Shown piece after piece: positions 25,838 to 34,596 of a DNA stretch of 64,000 bases. Below the pieces are notes generated by a model. It was not told where the DNA came from, searched no databases, and saw nothing but the letters and a program-made list of their open reading frames with translations. Numbering within the stretch: the stretch's first letter is position 1; every line of letters begins with the position of its first letter. A program made the translations under genes and the position numbers. This stretch comes from Fulvitalea axinellae (GTDB taxonomy: Bacteria > Bacteroidota > Bacteroidia > Cytophagales > Cyclobacteriaceae), in the NCBI RefSeq assembly GCF_036492835.1, contig NZ_AP025314.1, positions 3,824,010 through 3,888,009 of the forward strand. The letters are read 5' to 3'.

Positions 25838-28800
25838 TTATATCCCTACGGTCGGAACGCCCAACGCACGGGCCATCATATTCAGCACCAACTGTCGGGC
25901 AACCTCGTCATAACGAGTCAAATCCTTGTCTTCCGGACGGCCACCGAAGCCCTCGGCCAAACGGCCGGCGGTCAATAACTGCGACACCAACAACTTGCCT
26001 TTGCCCTGACCGAAATCCACCAAAGCCACGGGAGTCCGCACCAAGCTTTTGCCACAATTGGCCAAAGGCGCCAAGTTCTCCGCCTCGGCTTCCAAGCTTT
26101 GGCGATAGGCTTTCACCAAATCGAGCTCATTTATTTTGGCGTGCGGATTAACCGAACCCGCCAATGCCGGAGCGTCCTCAACCAAGAAAATTACCTTGTC
26201 GCGGAGTTTTTTCTGGACTTGCTTGTCGTTCTTTTTCTTTGAGAAAGCGTAATAGCCCTGCAATTCGAAAGCATAATACGAGTCCGATTTCATTTCCTGT
26301 TCCTCGGCGCCACGAACGAGCCACTGCTCCACAAAAGCCTGTTGGCTAAGGCCAGAAAGTTCCATATCATGTGCCGGTGCGATCAGTCCGCCACGCAGGC
26401 CGTTCCAAAGCCAGGTATTTTCCTTGGGAACGCCCGTCCAAAGGCTGGAATCGGCCAATGCGGCGTGGATATGGCTTTCCGCTTCGGCCAGTTCACGGAA
26501 AGTGATCTTGGTTCCGCCTACCAAATCGTAAGTTTCGGTTTTGCCGTTCGTTACTTTTTCCACTCCCTGAAGGTGACCCAAATCCGACGAGCCGTCATTT
26601 TTTGGATACTGCTTGCCGTATGAGGCCGGTCCGGCATCCAACAGCACCACCGATTTGCCGGAGGCTATCGCTTTGCGGAAAATTTTCAGGGTTTTCTTAT
26701 CGCCTGCTTTCACTTTTTCCCAAACGCTTTCGGAAGCGAGCAACAGATCCGCCTTTTTGCTGGCGAACGGCACCGTCTCTATTCCCAAACCCGAAAGGAA
26801 AGCCGTCAATTCTTTATCGGCCGGATCAACACCTATGCGCTTGGAGCGGAGAATATCCGGAGTTTCGGCCTTAAACACCCGCACTTCCCAATCGGAATAT
26901 ACGGGATATTTTACCGTAGCGGGACGGTTCATCAATTCGGCTTTTATGATATAGTGGCCTTGGCGTTCGGGCATGCGGAGCGGAAAGTTTTTGCGATCTC
27001 GGGATCGGCCAGCCAAAACCAATTTGCGGTATTGTTCGGAATAGATTTTCCCGTTGCGATCTTCCACCGTCAAGCGAATATTGAGCTCCGCTTTTTTGCC
27101 TTCGTCATTAAAAAGGGCCAAAGGCAGATCGATTTCCTGTCCGGGAGCGAAATTACGGTCCCACATATCGATACTCAGCGAACGCGGCGACCAAGCGGCG
27201 GTCAAAGCATTCCAAACCGGCATAGGACGGATATCGGTCAAAGGGCCGAGATACCAGTGGTTGCCGTCTTCGTAGCTTCCCAAAATATTGAAAGGAGAAA
27301 ATCCGGCCGCACCGAGCGTGCGCCAATATTCCGCAATGCGGGCATTGGACACGGCATGGTGACGCAGACGTTCTTCTGCGGTATTGCTTCTTCCCAAAAA
27401 GCGGAAATAGGCGCTCTTTACGGTTTTGTATCCGCCCAAATCGCCTTTGTTGTCAAGATAATTCCCTCCGAATTCGTCGACCATAATGGCTTTCGGGAAT
27501 TGTTCGGCGCTGTCGAAATACAAGCCTACGTTTTCGAAAAGGCTCCACCAGTATTTGTGGATATGGATTACGTCACGCTCTTCCAAAACCATCTTCGGAT
27601 AGTTCGGAACGATTTCGTCCAATGCTGCCCAAGCGGTATCGAGTTGCTTGCCGTGGGTTTCGTTATAAGGGTGGATCAACGACACGGACGGGTGTTTCAG
27701 ACCTTCGTCCAACCAGCCCGGCCACTGTTCCAACAGGCTTTCTTTCGATGCGGGCATACCGTGGAAAAAGCTCCACTCGTATTGTACCAGCAGGCCGTGT
27801 TTGTCGCAAAGATCGAGGAAGCGTTCCGGCGGATTACCCAAATGAAAACGCAAAGTATTAGCGCCACGGTCTTTGAGTTGGTCGATTACGGCACGCTTGA
27901 ACCAAGCCGTGTCGTAGCCCAATTGACGACCTTCCTCGTCGCGCATCCAGCGGTGCCAGACTACGGTGCCGGCCCGCACTTGGTATTCTTCGCCGTTGAG
28001 GAAAAAGCGTTTGTCGCGCACCTCGAAGTTTTTCACCCCGAAGTTCCGCTCCGTTTGGTCCAATATCTTCTTATCGTCGGAAAGCGTGAAGCGTACTTTG
28101 TAGAGATTCGGCTGTTCAGGCGACCAGTCTTTCAGTTTGTTTCCGAAAGCTACATTCAGTGAGCCGTTGCTTCCGTTGACGGTTTTGTTTTCTTCCAAAA
28201 GAACTTTTCCCGACAGGTCCAGTATTTCGGCCTTCGCTTTTACGTTTTGTGATTTGCCCGAAAGTTCATAGCGAAATTCCACCGAGCGGGAAGCGTAATC
28301 GAGAAACGGGGTCAATCTTTTTACCTGAGTGGCGCCGTGGGTACGCAATACCACATCGTCCCAAAGACAGGAGGAAACGTTGGAACGCCAATGGTCTGCG
28401 GAGGGAATATAGGAGGCGTCGGTTGTGGGAAGCGATTTGAGAGGCGCCAGCGAGATTTCCAAAGTCACGGTTTGTCCGGGCTTCACGGCATCCAATTTCA
28501 GGGCATGGAAAGTCTGGCCCATGCCGCCGTTCGTTTCGGACACTTTCGCACCGTTAACATATACTTGCGGAGCGAACCTCGCACCCTTGAGCACCAACGT
28601 GGCCGATGTCCAATCGCCTGAAGGCAGATTGATTTCCCTTTTGTACCATAACCGTTCGGTCGGCATCTTTTCGGGATCGAGCGGTACGCCTGGCACTTGC
28701 GCTTTCAAATTATAATTTCTGCCCAAACCGGCGTCCCATTCCCCGTTTAGGGAAACATCCTGCGCCTTGAGGCCAGTGGCCATCAGCAAGGGAAAAAGCA

Positions 28801-28846
28801 GGAAAGGAATCAATCTCAATACTCTTCTCATCCGAAAAATTTTCAT
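25838..28846 (-). CDS. large glycoside hydrolase family 2 protein, secreted
   Basis: A 1002-residue exported enzyme (signal ending A-T-G-L-K-A-Q). N-terminal GH2 sugar-binding domain (about 30-175), Ig-like domain (about 180-275) and TIM barrel (about 275-560) are followed by roughly 440 residues without a recognised domain, longer than the usual GH2 tail. The acid/base is E396 in H-P-Y-N-E-T-H-G, and the nucleophile is E458 in V-D-E-F-G-G-N-Y. The variant motifs (N-E-T instead of N-E-x-D/S) place it in one of the divergent GH2 subgroups seen in pectin and other uronate PULs. Located 326 bp downstream of uxaB on the same strand. The exact linkage is unknown. Confidence 0.87.
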   Translation of the reverse strand: MKIFRMRRVLRLIPFLLFPLLMATGLKAQDVSLNGEWDAGLGRNYNLKAQVPGVPLDPEKMPTERLWYKREINLPSGDWTSATLVLKGARFAPQVYVNGAKVSETNGGMGQTFHALKLDAVKPGQTVTLEISLAPLKSLPTTDASYIPSADHWRSNVSSCLWDDVVLRTHGATQVKRLTPFLDYASRSVEFRYELSGKSQNVKAKAEILDLSGKVLLEENKTVNGSNGSLNVAFGNKLKDWSPEQPNLYKVRFTLSDDKKILDQTERNFGVKNFEVRDKRFFLNGEEYQVRAGTVVWHRWMRDEEGRQLGYDTAWFKRAVIDQLKDRGANTLRFHLGNPPERFLDLCDKHGLLVQYEWSFFHGMPASKESLLEQWPGWLDEGLKHPSVSLIHPYNETHGKQLDTAWAALDEIVPNYPKMVLEERDVIHIHKYWWSLFENVGLYFDSAEQFPKAIMVDEFGGNYLDNKGDLGGYKTVKSAYFRFLGRSNTAEERLRHHAVSNARIAEYWRTLGAAGFSPFNILGSYEDGNHWYLGPLTDIRPMPVWNALTAAWSPRSLSIDMWDRNFAPGQEIDLPLALFNDEGKKAELNIRLTVEDRNGKIYSEQYRKLVLAGRSRDRKNFPLRMPERQGHYIIKAELMNRPATVKYPVYSDWEVRVFKAETPDILRSKRIGVDPADKELTAFLSGLGIETVPFASKKADLLLASESVWEKVKAGDKKTLKIFRKAIASGKSVVLLDAGPASYGKQYPKNDGSSDLGHLQGVEKVTNGKTETYDLVGGTKITFRELAEAESHIHAALADSSLWTGVPKENTWLWNGLRGGLIAPAHDMELSGLSQQAFVEQWLVRGAEEQEMKSDSYYAFELQGYYAFSKKKNDKQVQKKLRDKVIFLVEDAPALAGSVNPHAKINELDLVKAYRQSLEAEAENLAPLANCGKSLVRTPVALVDFGQGKGKLLVSQLLTAGRLAEGFGGRPEDKDLTRYDEVARQLVLNMMARALGVPTVGI

Positions 28847-29172
28847 CAGCCGGCATCCCGGCCACTCAACATAAATTAAGTCGCCCTACAATGTAAATAC
28901 ACTTTAGCGGGCTTTTCCCTTACCGGAAAAATCAGCCGGCCATAGAAATCAGCAAGCCCTGCCCGCATTTGCGGGCAGGGGCTTTATCACAACAATCGGT
29001 TTCGCAAGGCCCAAAGGCACGTGCTGAAGATGTTTCTTTTCCGAAACGGCCATTCTCAGGGGATTAGCGAAACCGGACGCCTTTTCCATAGCCTGACGCA
29101 CTATTATTTTACGTCCGGGTTTCGCTTGCCTTTGGAGTGTCTCCGGCCGAGCCGGGAATATCGTCTGGCGGA
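28847..29172. other. gap between uxaB and the large GH2 gene
   Basis: 326 bp; contains the GC-rich hairpin. A minus-strand frame at 28949-29200 overlapping the end of uxaB is open and fairly GC-rich but shows no family features, so I do not call it as a gene. Confidence 0.4.
28954..28984 (-). terminator. hairpin downstream of uxaB
   Basis: A GC-rich hairpin: CTGCCCGC (28959-28966) pairs with GCGGGCAG (28971-28978), flanked by further complementary AAGCC/GGCTT with one bulge. It lies about 190 bp past the uxaB stop. The T-run on the minus strand is weak, so it may be a terminator or an mRNA-stabilising structure. Confidence 0.45.
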
Positions 29173-30609
29173 TTAGGCTTGTCCCGCCTTCGCTCCGCAA
29201 AATTTCAGTATGCCTTCGGTTTTGATTTCCATCACCAATTTCAGCACAGCCTCTTTCAGAGGCGCCACATCGGCCAGATTATCTCCCCAAAGCGGAGCAT
29301 GGCCCATTACAGCCTCCACTTTAGCACGGAAATCCTCTTCGGTTTCGGCCAGTTTGTCGCCGCGTACCATACTTACGATGTCGGCGTTGTCCCTAGGTTC
29401 GAAGCTCGGCTCGTTGTACAGTACCACATAAGCGGCCAAAGGCAACAGCAACGACTCCGGCGCCTCTCCGCCACGCTCAATCGTCTCCAATACAGACGGG
29501 AGTACCCGCGTCTTGTATTTCGGGAACGAATTGAGGGAAATATCTTTAAGGAAATGGCGGATATACGGATTGCGGAATCGCGTCAGCACATCGTCGGCGT
29601 AGGCCTGAACGTCTTGGCCCGGCAGATCGAGCGACGCTACGATATCTTCCATGGCTTTGGCCACAAAACGCCCTACGTTTTCGTCCTCCACAGTTTCTCG
29701 TACAGTCTCAATTCCAGCCAGCAAACCTACGGGCACCATTGCGGTATGGGTTCCGTTCAGGATTCTCACTTTGCGGGTACGGTACGGAGCAAGATCGTCG
29801 GTAAACACGACATTGAGGCCCGTCTTGTCAGCTGGAAATTCCTCCCTCACTTTTTCCGGAGCTTGGATAGCCCAGAAGTGGAAGTTCTCTCCCTCGACCA
29901 ACAATTGGTCGTCATAGCCCAATTCTTTGAGGATTTCCTCGGCGCTGTCTTTAGGGTAACCAGGCACGATACGATCCACCAAAGTGTTGCTGAAAGTATT
30001 CGCCTCCACGAGCCACGTCTTGAACTCGTCCGAAAGGCTCCAGCGATCGGCGAATTGGAGCAGGCATTCCTTAAGCGTCTCTCCGTTGCGGTCGATCAGC
30101 TCGCATGGAATCATATGGAGGCCCTTGTCCATATCGCCTTCAAAATGCTTGAAGCGATGGTGGAGCAAAGCCAAAAGCTTTCCGGGGAAAGTGGTTGGGG
30201 GATTATTGAAAATCTTGTCGTTGGCTTTGTATACGATCCCCGCTTCGGTAGTATTGGACACCACAAAACGAAGGTCTGGATTTTCGGCTTCCGCAAGGTA
30301 AGCGTCATAATCCTGATAAGGATTGATGCCTCCCACCACGCAATCCACAAGCTTGCGTTCTTTTGACGGCTGGCCATCCTTCAGTCCCGTCAGAAACAGG
30401 TTGTAGAGCCCTTCCTGCTCGTTGAGTTCTTTTACCCTTCCGAAATCGATCGGCTGGACAACCTTGACAGCCGCGCCGAAATCGCCACGGTCGTTCATTT
30501 CCTGAATAATCCAGTCCACGAAAGCTCTCAAAAAATTGCCTTCCCCGAATTGCAACACCCTTACAGGATGCTTGCATTCGGCCTTTGTCAAGGCTCTGCT
30601 GATTCTCAT
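29173..30609 (-). CDS. uxaB: tagaturonate reductase
   Basis: A 478-residue mannitol-dehydrogenase-family oxidoreductase (E. coli UxaB is about 483). Start is the ATG at 30609; the frame extends 36 codons upstream but without sense. The NAD-binding region is R-V-L-Q-F-G-E-G-N-F-L-R-A-F-V-D-W, with the family motifs V-V-S-N-T-T-E-A-G-I-V and R-I-L-N-G-T-H-T-A. It reduces D-tagaturonate to D-altronate with NADH, the second step of galacturonate breakdown after isomerisation by UxaC (not in this window). The product is the substrate of uxaA, 782 bp upstream on the same strand. Confidence 0.93.
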   Translation of the reverse strand: MRISRALTKAECKHPVRVLQFGEGNFLRAFVDWIIQEMNDRGDFGAAVKVVQPIDFGRVKELNEQEGLYNLFLTGLKDGQPSKERKLVDCVVGGINPYQDYDAYLAEAENPDLRFVVSNTTEAGIVYKANDKIFNNPPTTFPGKLLALLHHRFKHFEGDMDKGLHMIPCELIDRNGETLKECLLQFADRWSLSDEFKTWLVEANTFSNTLVDRIVPGYPKDSAEEILKELGYDDQLLVEGENFHFWAIQAPEKVREEFPADKTGLNVVFTDDLAPYRTRKVRILNGTHTAMVPVGLLAGIETVRETVEDENVGRFVAKAMEDIVASLDLPGQDVQAYADDVLTRFRNPYIRHFLKDISLNSFPKYKTRVLPSVLETIERGGEAPESLLLPLAAYVVLYNEPSFEPRDNADIVSMVRGDKLAETEEDFRAKVEAVMGHAPLWGDNLADVAPLKEAVLKLVMEIKTEGILKFCGAKAGQA

Positions 30610-30708
30610 TTTCGTAAGTTTTATTTTAAGTGTGAACAAAACCGAGGCTTTAAGCCAAGGTCCGCAGGCACACATTGATTGATCTCGAACACTGAATGGG
30701 TTTATGGT

Positions 30709-30797
30709 CCGGGACAATTACGAAAAGTTTCTGACCAAGAAACCGTCCGCTATCTTATAAAAGGGTCACACACACATCACACACCCAATTGTCCCGG
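30709..30797. repeat. perfect 11-bp inverted repeat, CCGGGACAATT
   Basis: CCGGGACAATT at 30709-30719 and its complement at 30787-30797 are 67 bp apart, just upstream of the uxaB start. A third copy of the core (GCGGGACAATT) lies at 31074-31084. Repeated sites of this type could be operators for a uronate regulator, or ends of a degraded element. Confidence 0.5.
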
Positions 30798-30826
30798 CCA
30801 ACCGCCCAATTTTTTGTATAGAGTAA

Positions 30827-30900
30827 TAAGTAAAGGGTACGGAGTATTGGTGATGTAAACCTGATTATACTATTTACTCAGTACTCTTTACTTATCACTG
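30827..30900. repeat. imperfect inverted repeat
   Basis: The sequence around GTAATAAGTAAAGGGTACGG (30829-30848) is matched in inverted orientation by ACTCAGTACTCTTTACTTATCA (about 30876-30897). Its AGTAAAGGGTA core recalls the AGTAAAGCGTA core of the repeats at 4771 and 5767, so these may be related dispersed intergenic repeats. Confidence 0.5.
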
Positions 30901-30901
30901 T

Positions 30902-31198
30902 CTGAAAGTACCAGCCCGCCAGGCGTTTCCCAGCGGAATGGATGTCCAAGCCTGATCCGTACGGATCATTTTCTTTGTCCCGAACAGTGAGGCAAGCCCT
31001 CCGGACGGCCTCTTGCACAGACCGTCAATCCGTCTCTAGGCCACCTTCCGCAACGCGTTGCCGATTACCGTCTGCGGGACAATTAATGTATCAAAAGAAT
31101 CTCAAGCTTGGCAGACAGCAGGGTCTCGCCTCCCCTCCATCCTGAAACTCCGACACCCAAAGGGGCGTTTCCCCGATGAACCGAGCCCCAAGCTTGAT
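30902..31198. repeat. two diverged 55-57-bp direct repeats
   Basis: 30902-30956 and 31142-31198 share CTGAAA at the start, GGCGTTTCCC in the middle and CCAAGCnTGAT at the end, with scattered differences between. An inverted piece (CAAAAGAATCTCAAGCTTGG at about 31091-31110) matches the far end of the second copy. The pattern suggests an old duplicated element. Confidence 0.5.
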
Positions 31199-31286
31199 GT
31201 ATTCTTTTGTGTTTATCTTTTTGGTATTAGGTATTTGGTATGAAGTATTAGGTACCATACCTAACCGTTAATCCTTAAAACCAAAC

Positions 31287-31388
31287 ACTTAAGACCATTT
31301 CAAATTTCAACACCTAAGACCTAATACCAGATACTTAAGGCCGTTTCAAAATTCAGTACCTAATACCTAATACCAGATACCTAAGACC
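31287..31388. repeat. 46-bp tandem repeat, two units plus a part
   Basis: Units 31287-31332 and 31333-31378 are 46 bp each and nearly identical (start ACTTAAG, end CTAATACCAGAT), followed by a 10-bp third start at 31379-31388. The complementary motif (GGTATTAGGTATTTGGTATG and GTATTAGGTAC, 31221-31253) lies just upstream, so transcripts could fold into long stems. The repeats stop 3 bp before the uxaA stop codon. Confidence 0.8.
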
Positions 31389-31390
31389 AC

Positions 31391-33025
31391 TTACAGCGAT
31401 ACATCATGCTTCCAGACTATAAAGTCGTCTTGGCCTGATGCCCATGATTTTGTATCGTGTCGGCCACTGGCCACTTCCACCACTAGGCGGAGAAGCTCTT
31501 TGGCTTTGGTTTCCAACGGAACGCCTTCGGTAGCCACCGGACCAGCGTCAAAGTCGATAACATCGCGCATGCGCTGGGCGGTATTTGAATTACTTGAAAT
31601 CTTGATTACCGGGGCCAAGGGGTTGCCCGTAGGAGTACCCAAGCCCGTTGAGAACAAGACCACATTCGCTCCCGACCCTACCAAAGCCGTGGTAGATTCC
31701 ACATCGTTTCCGGGTGTACAAAGCAGATTGAGGCCCGCCTCTTTCGCTATTCCGGTATAATCGAGCACGTCGGTAATAGGCGAACGGCCACCCTTTTGCG
31801 CCGCGCCGGCCGATTTCATAGCGCCGGTCAACAGACCGTCTTTGATATTGCCGGGCGAAGGGTTACAATCGAAGCCAGAGCCCGAAGCCTCGGCCTTTTG
31901 GCGATAATCTTCCATCAACTTGAGGAAGCCATGAGCCAAATCCTCTTTTACGCAACGGTCGACGATGTCCTGCTCGGCGCCTCCGAGTTCGGGAAATTCC
32001 CCGAGAATAGACGTACCGCCAGCGCCTACCAGCATATCGGATACCAATCCCATTGTCGGGTTGGCCGTGATTCCTGAAAATCCGTCAGAACCACCGCACT
32101 CCAAGCCTAAAGTCAGTTTGGATAGCGGGGCCGGTTCCCTGACGGCTTTGTCGGCCCGAACCAATCCCTTGAGCGTGCTGGCCACGGCCTGACGCACAAG
32201 TTCCTTTTCGGAACCGAGCTGTTGCTGTTCGTGAAAATATATGGGTTTGTCTAATTCCGGAGCTTGCTCGGCCAACGACTCCTTGATCATCGGAATCTGG
32301 GCATTTTGGCAACCCAAACTGATGATGGTGGCACCGGCCGTGTTGGGATGGGCGATATAGCCCGCCAACAAATCGCAAAAGCGTTTGGCGTCGGCGCGGG
32401 TTCCTCCGCATCCGGCGTCGTGGGTCAGTATTTTTATACCGTCCACGTTTTTGAATACCTTTTCCTGACCGGAAAGGTGGAAATCCGCCACGGGCTCGCC
32501 GGCCTCAACATCACCGCCGTTTTTGTAGGCGTCGATGAAATTGGCCAAATCAGCCTTGTAGCGTTTGGCATAGCCAAGCTGTTCGATAAGAATATCGCCT
32601 ATCTCGCTCGATTTTTTGTTGACACAAAAAACCAGCGGAATAATCAGCCATACGTTTGATGTGCCCACTTTGCCGTCGGCGCGGTGGTAACCGTCAAAAG
32701 TAACACCTTCAAAATCCGCCAACTGGCCCGACATATCCGGGCTAACGGGATTGGCCGGACGTACGACAGTCTTGTCCGTAAGCTGTTTGAGGTCTTCGTA
32801 AGCCACGGGCTCTCCCGCCTTAAGGCTACGCAAAGCCTCCCCGACGCTGACTCCGTACATGACAACTTTTTCGCCTTTGGCTATATCCGCCAGAGCCACC
32901 TTGTGCTTAAAGCTTACGGGAGCCGACAAGGCTGGGCCTTCCGGGCTTACCAGCTCGCCCGCATCCAAGTCGCGCAAAGCCACGGCCACATTGTCATTCG
33001 GATTTATTTGTAACGTCGGTTTCAT
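31391..33025 (-). CDS. uxaA: altronate dehydratase
   Basis: A 544-residue UxaA-family enzyme. Start is the ATG at 33025 (M-K-P-T-L-Q-I-N-P-N-D-N-V-A-V-A); the frame begins 16 codons earlier. The N-terminal SAF domain (about 1-90) is followed by the catalytic domain with H-D-A-G-C-G-G-T, L-G-C-Q-N-A-Q, G-L-E-C-G-G-S-D-G-F-S-G and G-T-P-T-G-N-P-L-A-P-V-I-K. The Cys and His residues in these motifs bind the metal needed for dehydrating D-altronate to 2-keto-3-deoxygluconate. Together with UxaB it covers two of the three steps from galacturonate; kdgK and eda functions must be elsewhere. Confidence 0.95.
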   Translation of the reverse strand: MKPTLQINPNDNVAVALRDLDAGELVSPEGPALSAPVSFKHKVALADIAKGEKVVMYGVSVGEALRSLKAGEPVAYEDLKQLTDKTVVRPANPVSPDMSGQLADFEGVTFDGYHRADGKVGTSNVWLIIPLVFCVNKKSSEIGDILIEQLGYAKRYKADLANFIDAYKNGGDVEAGEPVADFHLSGQEKVFKNVDGIKILTHDAGCGGTRADAKRFCDLLAGYIAHPNTAGATIISLGCQNAQIPMIKESLAEQAPELDKPIYFHEQQQLGSEKELVRQAVASTLKGLVRADKAVREPAPLSKLTLGLECGGSDGFSGITANPTMGLVSDMLVGAGGTSILGEFPELGGAEQDIVDRCVKEDLAHGFLKLMEDYRQKAEASGSGFDCNPSPGNIKDGLLTGAMKSAGAAQKGGRSPITDVLDYTGIAKEAGLNLLCTPGNDVESTTALVGSGANVVLFSTGLGTPTGNPLAPVIKISSNSNTAQRMRDVIDFDAGPVATEGVPLETKAKELLRLVVEVASGRHDTKSWASGQDDFIVWKHDVSL

Positions 33026-33149
33026 ATCAATCTTAATTCTCTCACTTAAAAAACGGACGGTTCCGCCAGCCATGACTAGCGGTTCCTTCCCGATTTTGTC
33101 AACGTAGAAACTTTGCCTCTAACGCTAACATCATATCTTCTTCTCTATC

Positions 33150-34202
33150 CTAAGCCTTAAAGGGTTTGATACCTTTCTGTATCACCTTCATTATCTTCTC
33201 CGGATCTTCGAGGTTTCTCGGGTAATAATAGTAGATCAAATGGTCTACCTCCCGCTTCACCACTTCTTTCAAGCCCCGCTCCATCACTTCGGCGTCGGCC
33301 AAAGACATATTATGGTTTTCCACCAGCCACAGGCTGTTTTTGCCGTTTTCCTTGGCCGCTTTCAGAAAGCGCTCGCCGGCTTTTTCGCCCAACAATACTT
33401 TTCCTTTGCTCTCAAGCTTGCCTCCGTCGGCCATACCCCAAGGGCGACCATCACAGCCGAAATCGTCCATATGCTTGATAGTGGCGCATTTGTTCATTGC
33501 GGTATCACTGTAATGGGCCTGCAGAAACATTCCCAAACGACAATCGGCAAATTCGGCCTTGATACGGCGGTTCAACTCGGAATAGAAATCAACATTCGCC
33601 TGAATATGAGCCTCTTTCGGCGCATCTTTACCAAGGTTTTCTATCGCCTTGGGCGAATAATCTTTACCTAGTGACTTGGGTTCGTCCCAAATCAAGCCTT
33701 TGATATTCGATTGCTTAAGCAACTGCAGGGCCGTTTCGGACATAAAATCCAACGTCTCCGGATAGTGCACGCTACTTATCCTGCCGGAAATTCTCGTGTC
33801 TACCGGTTTGCCATCCCGGCCCAGCATCCACGTCTGCGGATTCCGGCAAGTGAATGTACTCGGAACTTTGGGCGCTCCGGCTACTAATCCGCCCCAGCGA
33901 GAAGGTACCGCATGCACCTCCATACCCAGTTTGTCAGCTTCGGCACAGATCAGGTCGATATTTTCGCGAGCGGCGTACAAATCCTGCTCCAAAACGGCCA
34001 CCGAAACCACGTCGGTACCAAGGTCGGCCATCCAGCGGAGGTCTTCCCTGATATGTCTCGGCACGAGTGTGTACATATGAGCCCGGAAATAGTAAGCGTT
34101 CAGCAACTTCTTTCCGTTCCCCTTGTCCGCCAAGGCATTACAGCCCAAAGTGACGGCACCCGCGGCAAGCGCAGACGTCTTTAAAAAATCTCTTCTGTCC
34201 AT
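33150..34202 (-). CDS. Tat-exported protein of unknown family, probably TIM-barrel
   Basis: A 350-residue protein with a twin-arginine signal (M-D-R-R-D-F-L-K-T-S-A-L-A-A-G-A-V-T-L-G-C); the Cys after L-G could be lipidated. The mature part has alternating strand/helix segments with short acidic strand ends (I-K-G-L-I-W-D-E-P-K-S, S-L-W-L-V-E-N-H-N-M, V-D-H-L-I-Y-Y-Y-Y-P-R-N), which is what a (beta/alpha)8 glycosidase or esterase-like barrel looks like. D-E in I-W-D-E-P and E in V-E-N-H are candidate catalytic residues. I recognise no family. It is the first gene of the uronate run and may act on the same glycan in the periplasm (inference). Confidence 0.6.
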   Translation of the reverse strand: MDRRDFLKTSALAAGAVTLGCNALADKGNGKKLLNAYYFRAHMYTLVPRHIREDLRWMADLGTDVVSVAVLEQDLYAARENIDLICAEADKLGMEVHAVPSRWGGLVAGAPKVPSTFTCRNPQTWMLGRDGKPVDTRISGRISSVHYPETLDFMSETALQLLKQSNIKGLIWDEPKSLGKDYSPKAIENLGKDAPKEAHIQANVDFYSELNRRIKAEFADCRLGMFLQAHYSDTAMNKCATIKHMDDFGCDGRPWGMADGGKLESKGKVLLGEKAGERFLKAAKENGKNSLWLVENHNMSLADAEVMERGLKEVVKREVDHLIYYYYPRNLEDPEKIMKVIQKGIKPFKA

Positions 34203-34596
34203 GTTTTCCCGAATTGCTTGAGGCCAAGATCTAGAATGAAAAATCGATTTTCAAGCAAATGAAAAGCAAATATTTTCGGGAAGGGTTTCGGTACGGATAC
34301 CAATTTCAGACCCCGCTAAAAAGGAGCTAAAAAAGGGAAAAAAACGGCCGGAAAGTGACTGTGGGATATATAGGAAAATGCCGGGTTAGGAGTGTGATGT
34401 GCTTTCACGGTTGATTCCTCTGGATTTTGAAAGCTGAAAAGCAACAGGCCTCCCTTTGTTTGAAAAAAATATGCTTAGATATGTATTTGGCTTATGCGTA
34501 TACGTTATCCATTCAGTGGCTTTTAGCGTTACGTTTATCTTTTTCCAATAGAAATAATTCAACATAGAACTCTTTTTTGTAACTACATTTGCCTAT
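34203..34596. other. divergent intergenic region
   Basis: 394 bp between divergently transcribed genes, AT-rich, without a gene. It must hold the promoter of the minus-strand uronate run and that of the plus-strand gene at 34597. Confidence 0.4.
34584..34591 (+). promoter_or_regulatory. TAnnTTTG -7 element
   Basis: TACATTTG at 34584-34591 fits the Bacteroidota -7 consensus but lies only 5 bp before the ATG at 34597, which would give a nearly leaderless transcript. A matching -33 TTG is not obvious. Confidence 0.35.

Larger units (their letters stand above)
30610..31390. other. 780-bp repeat-rich gap between uxaB and uxaA
   Basis: No credible gene lies here; short open frames at 30942-31145 and 31058-31243 fall on the repeats. 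The gap is unusual in holding four kinds of repeat (listed separately) between two genes of one pathway, and probably contains the uxaB promoter near 30620-30800. Confidence 0.5.

Noticed and set aside
26954..28162. 402-codon plus-strand frame inside the large GH2 gene
   Set aside because: Complementary-strand shadow caused by codon bias; the GH2 protein with its catalytic residues is the real product.
28949..29200. minus-strand open frame overlapping the end of uxaB
   Set aside because: Overlaps a firm gene, ends in a GC-rich hairpin and has no similarity I recognise. It could be a gene relic, but the sequence does not prove it.
29137..30366. 409-codon plus-strand frame across uxaB
   Set aside because: Shadow frame opposite a clear tagaturonate reductase gene.
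31287..31388. 46-bp tandem units as a CRISPR array
   Set aside because: The units abut with no spacers between them, and there are no cas genes.
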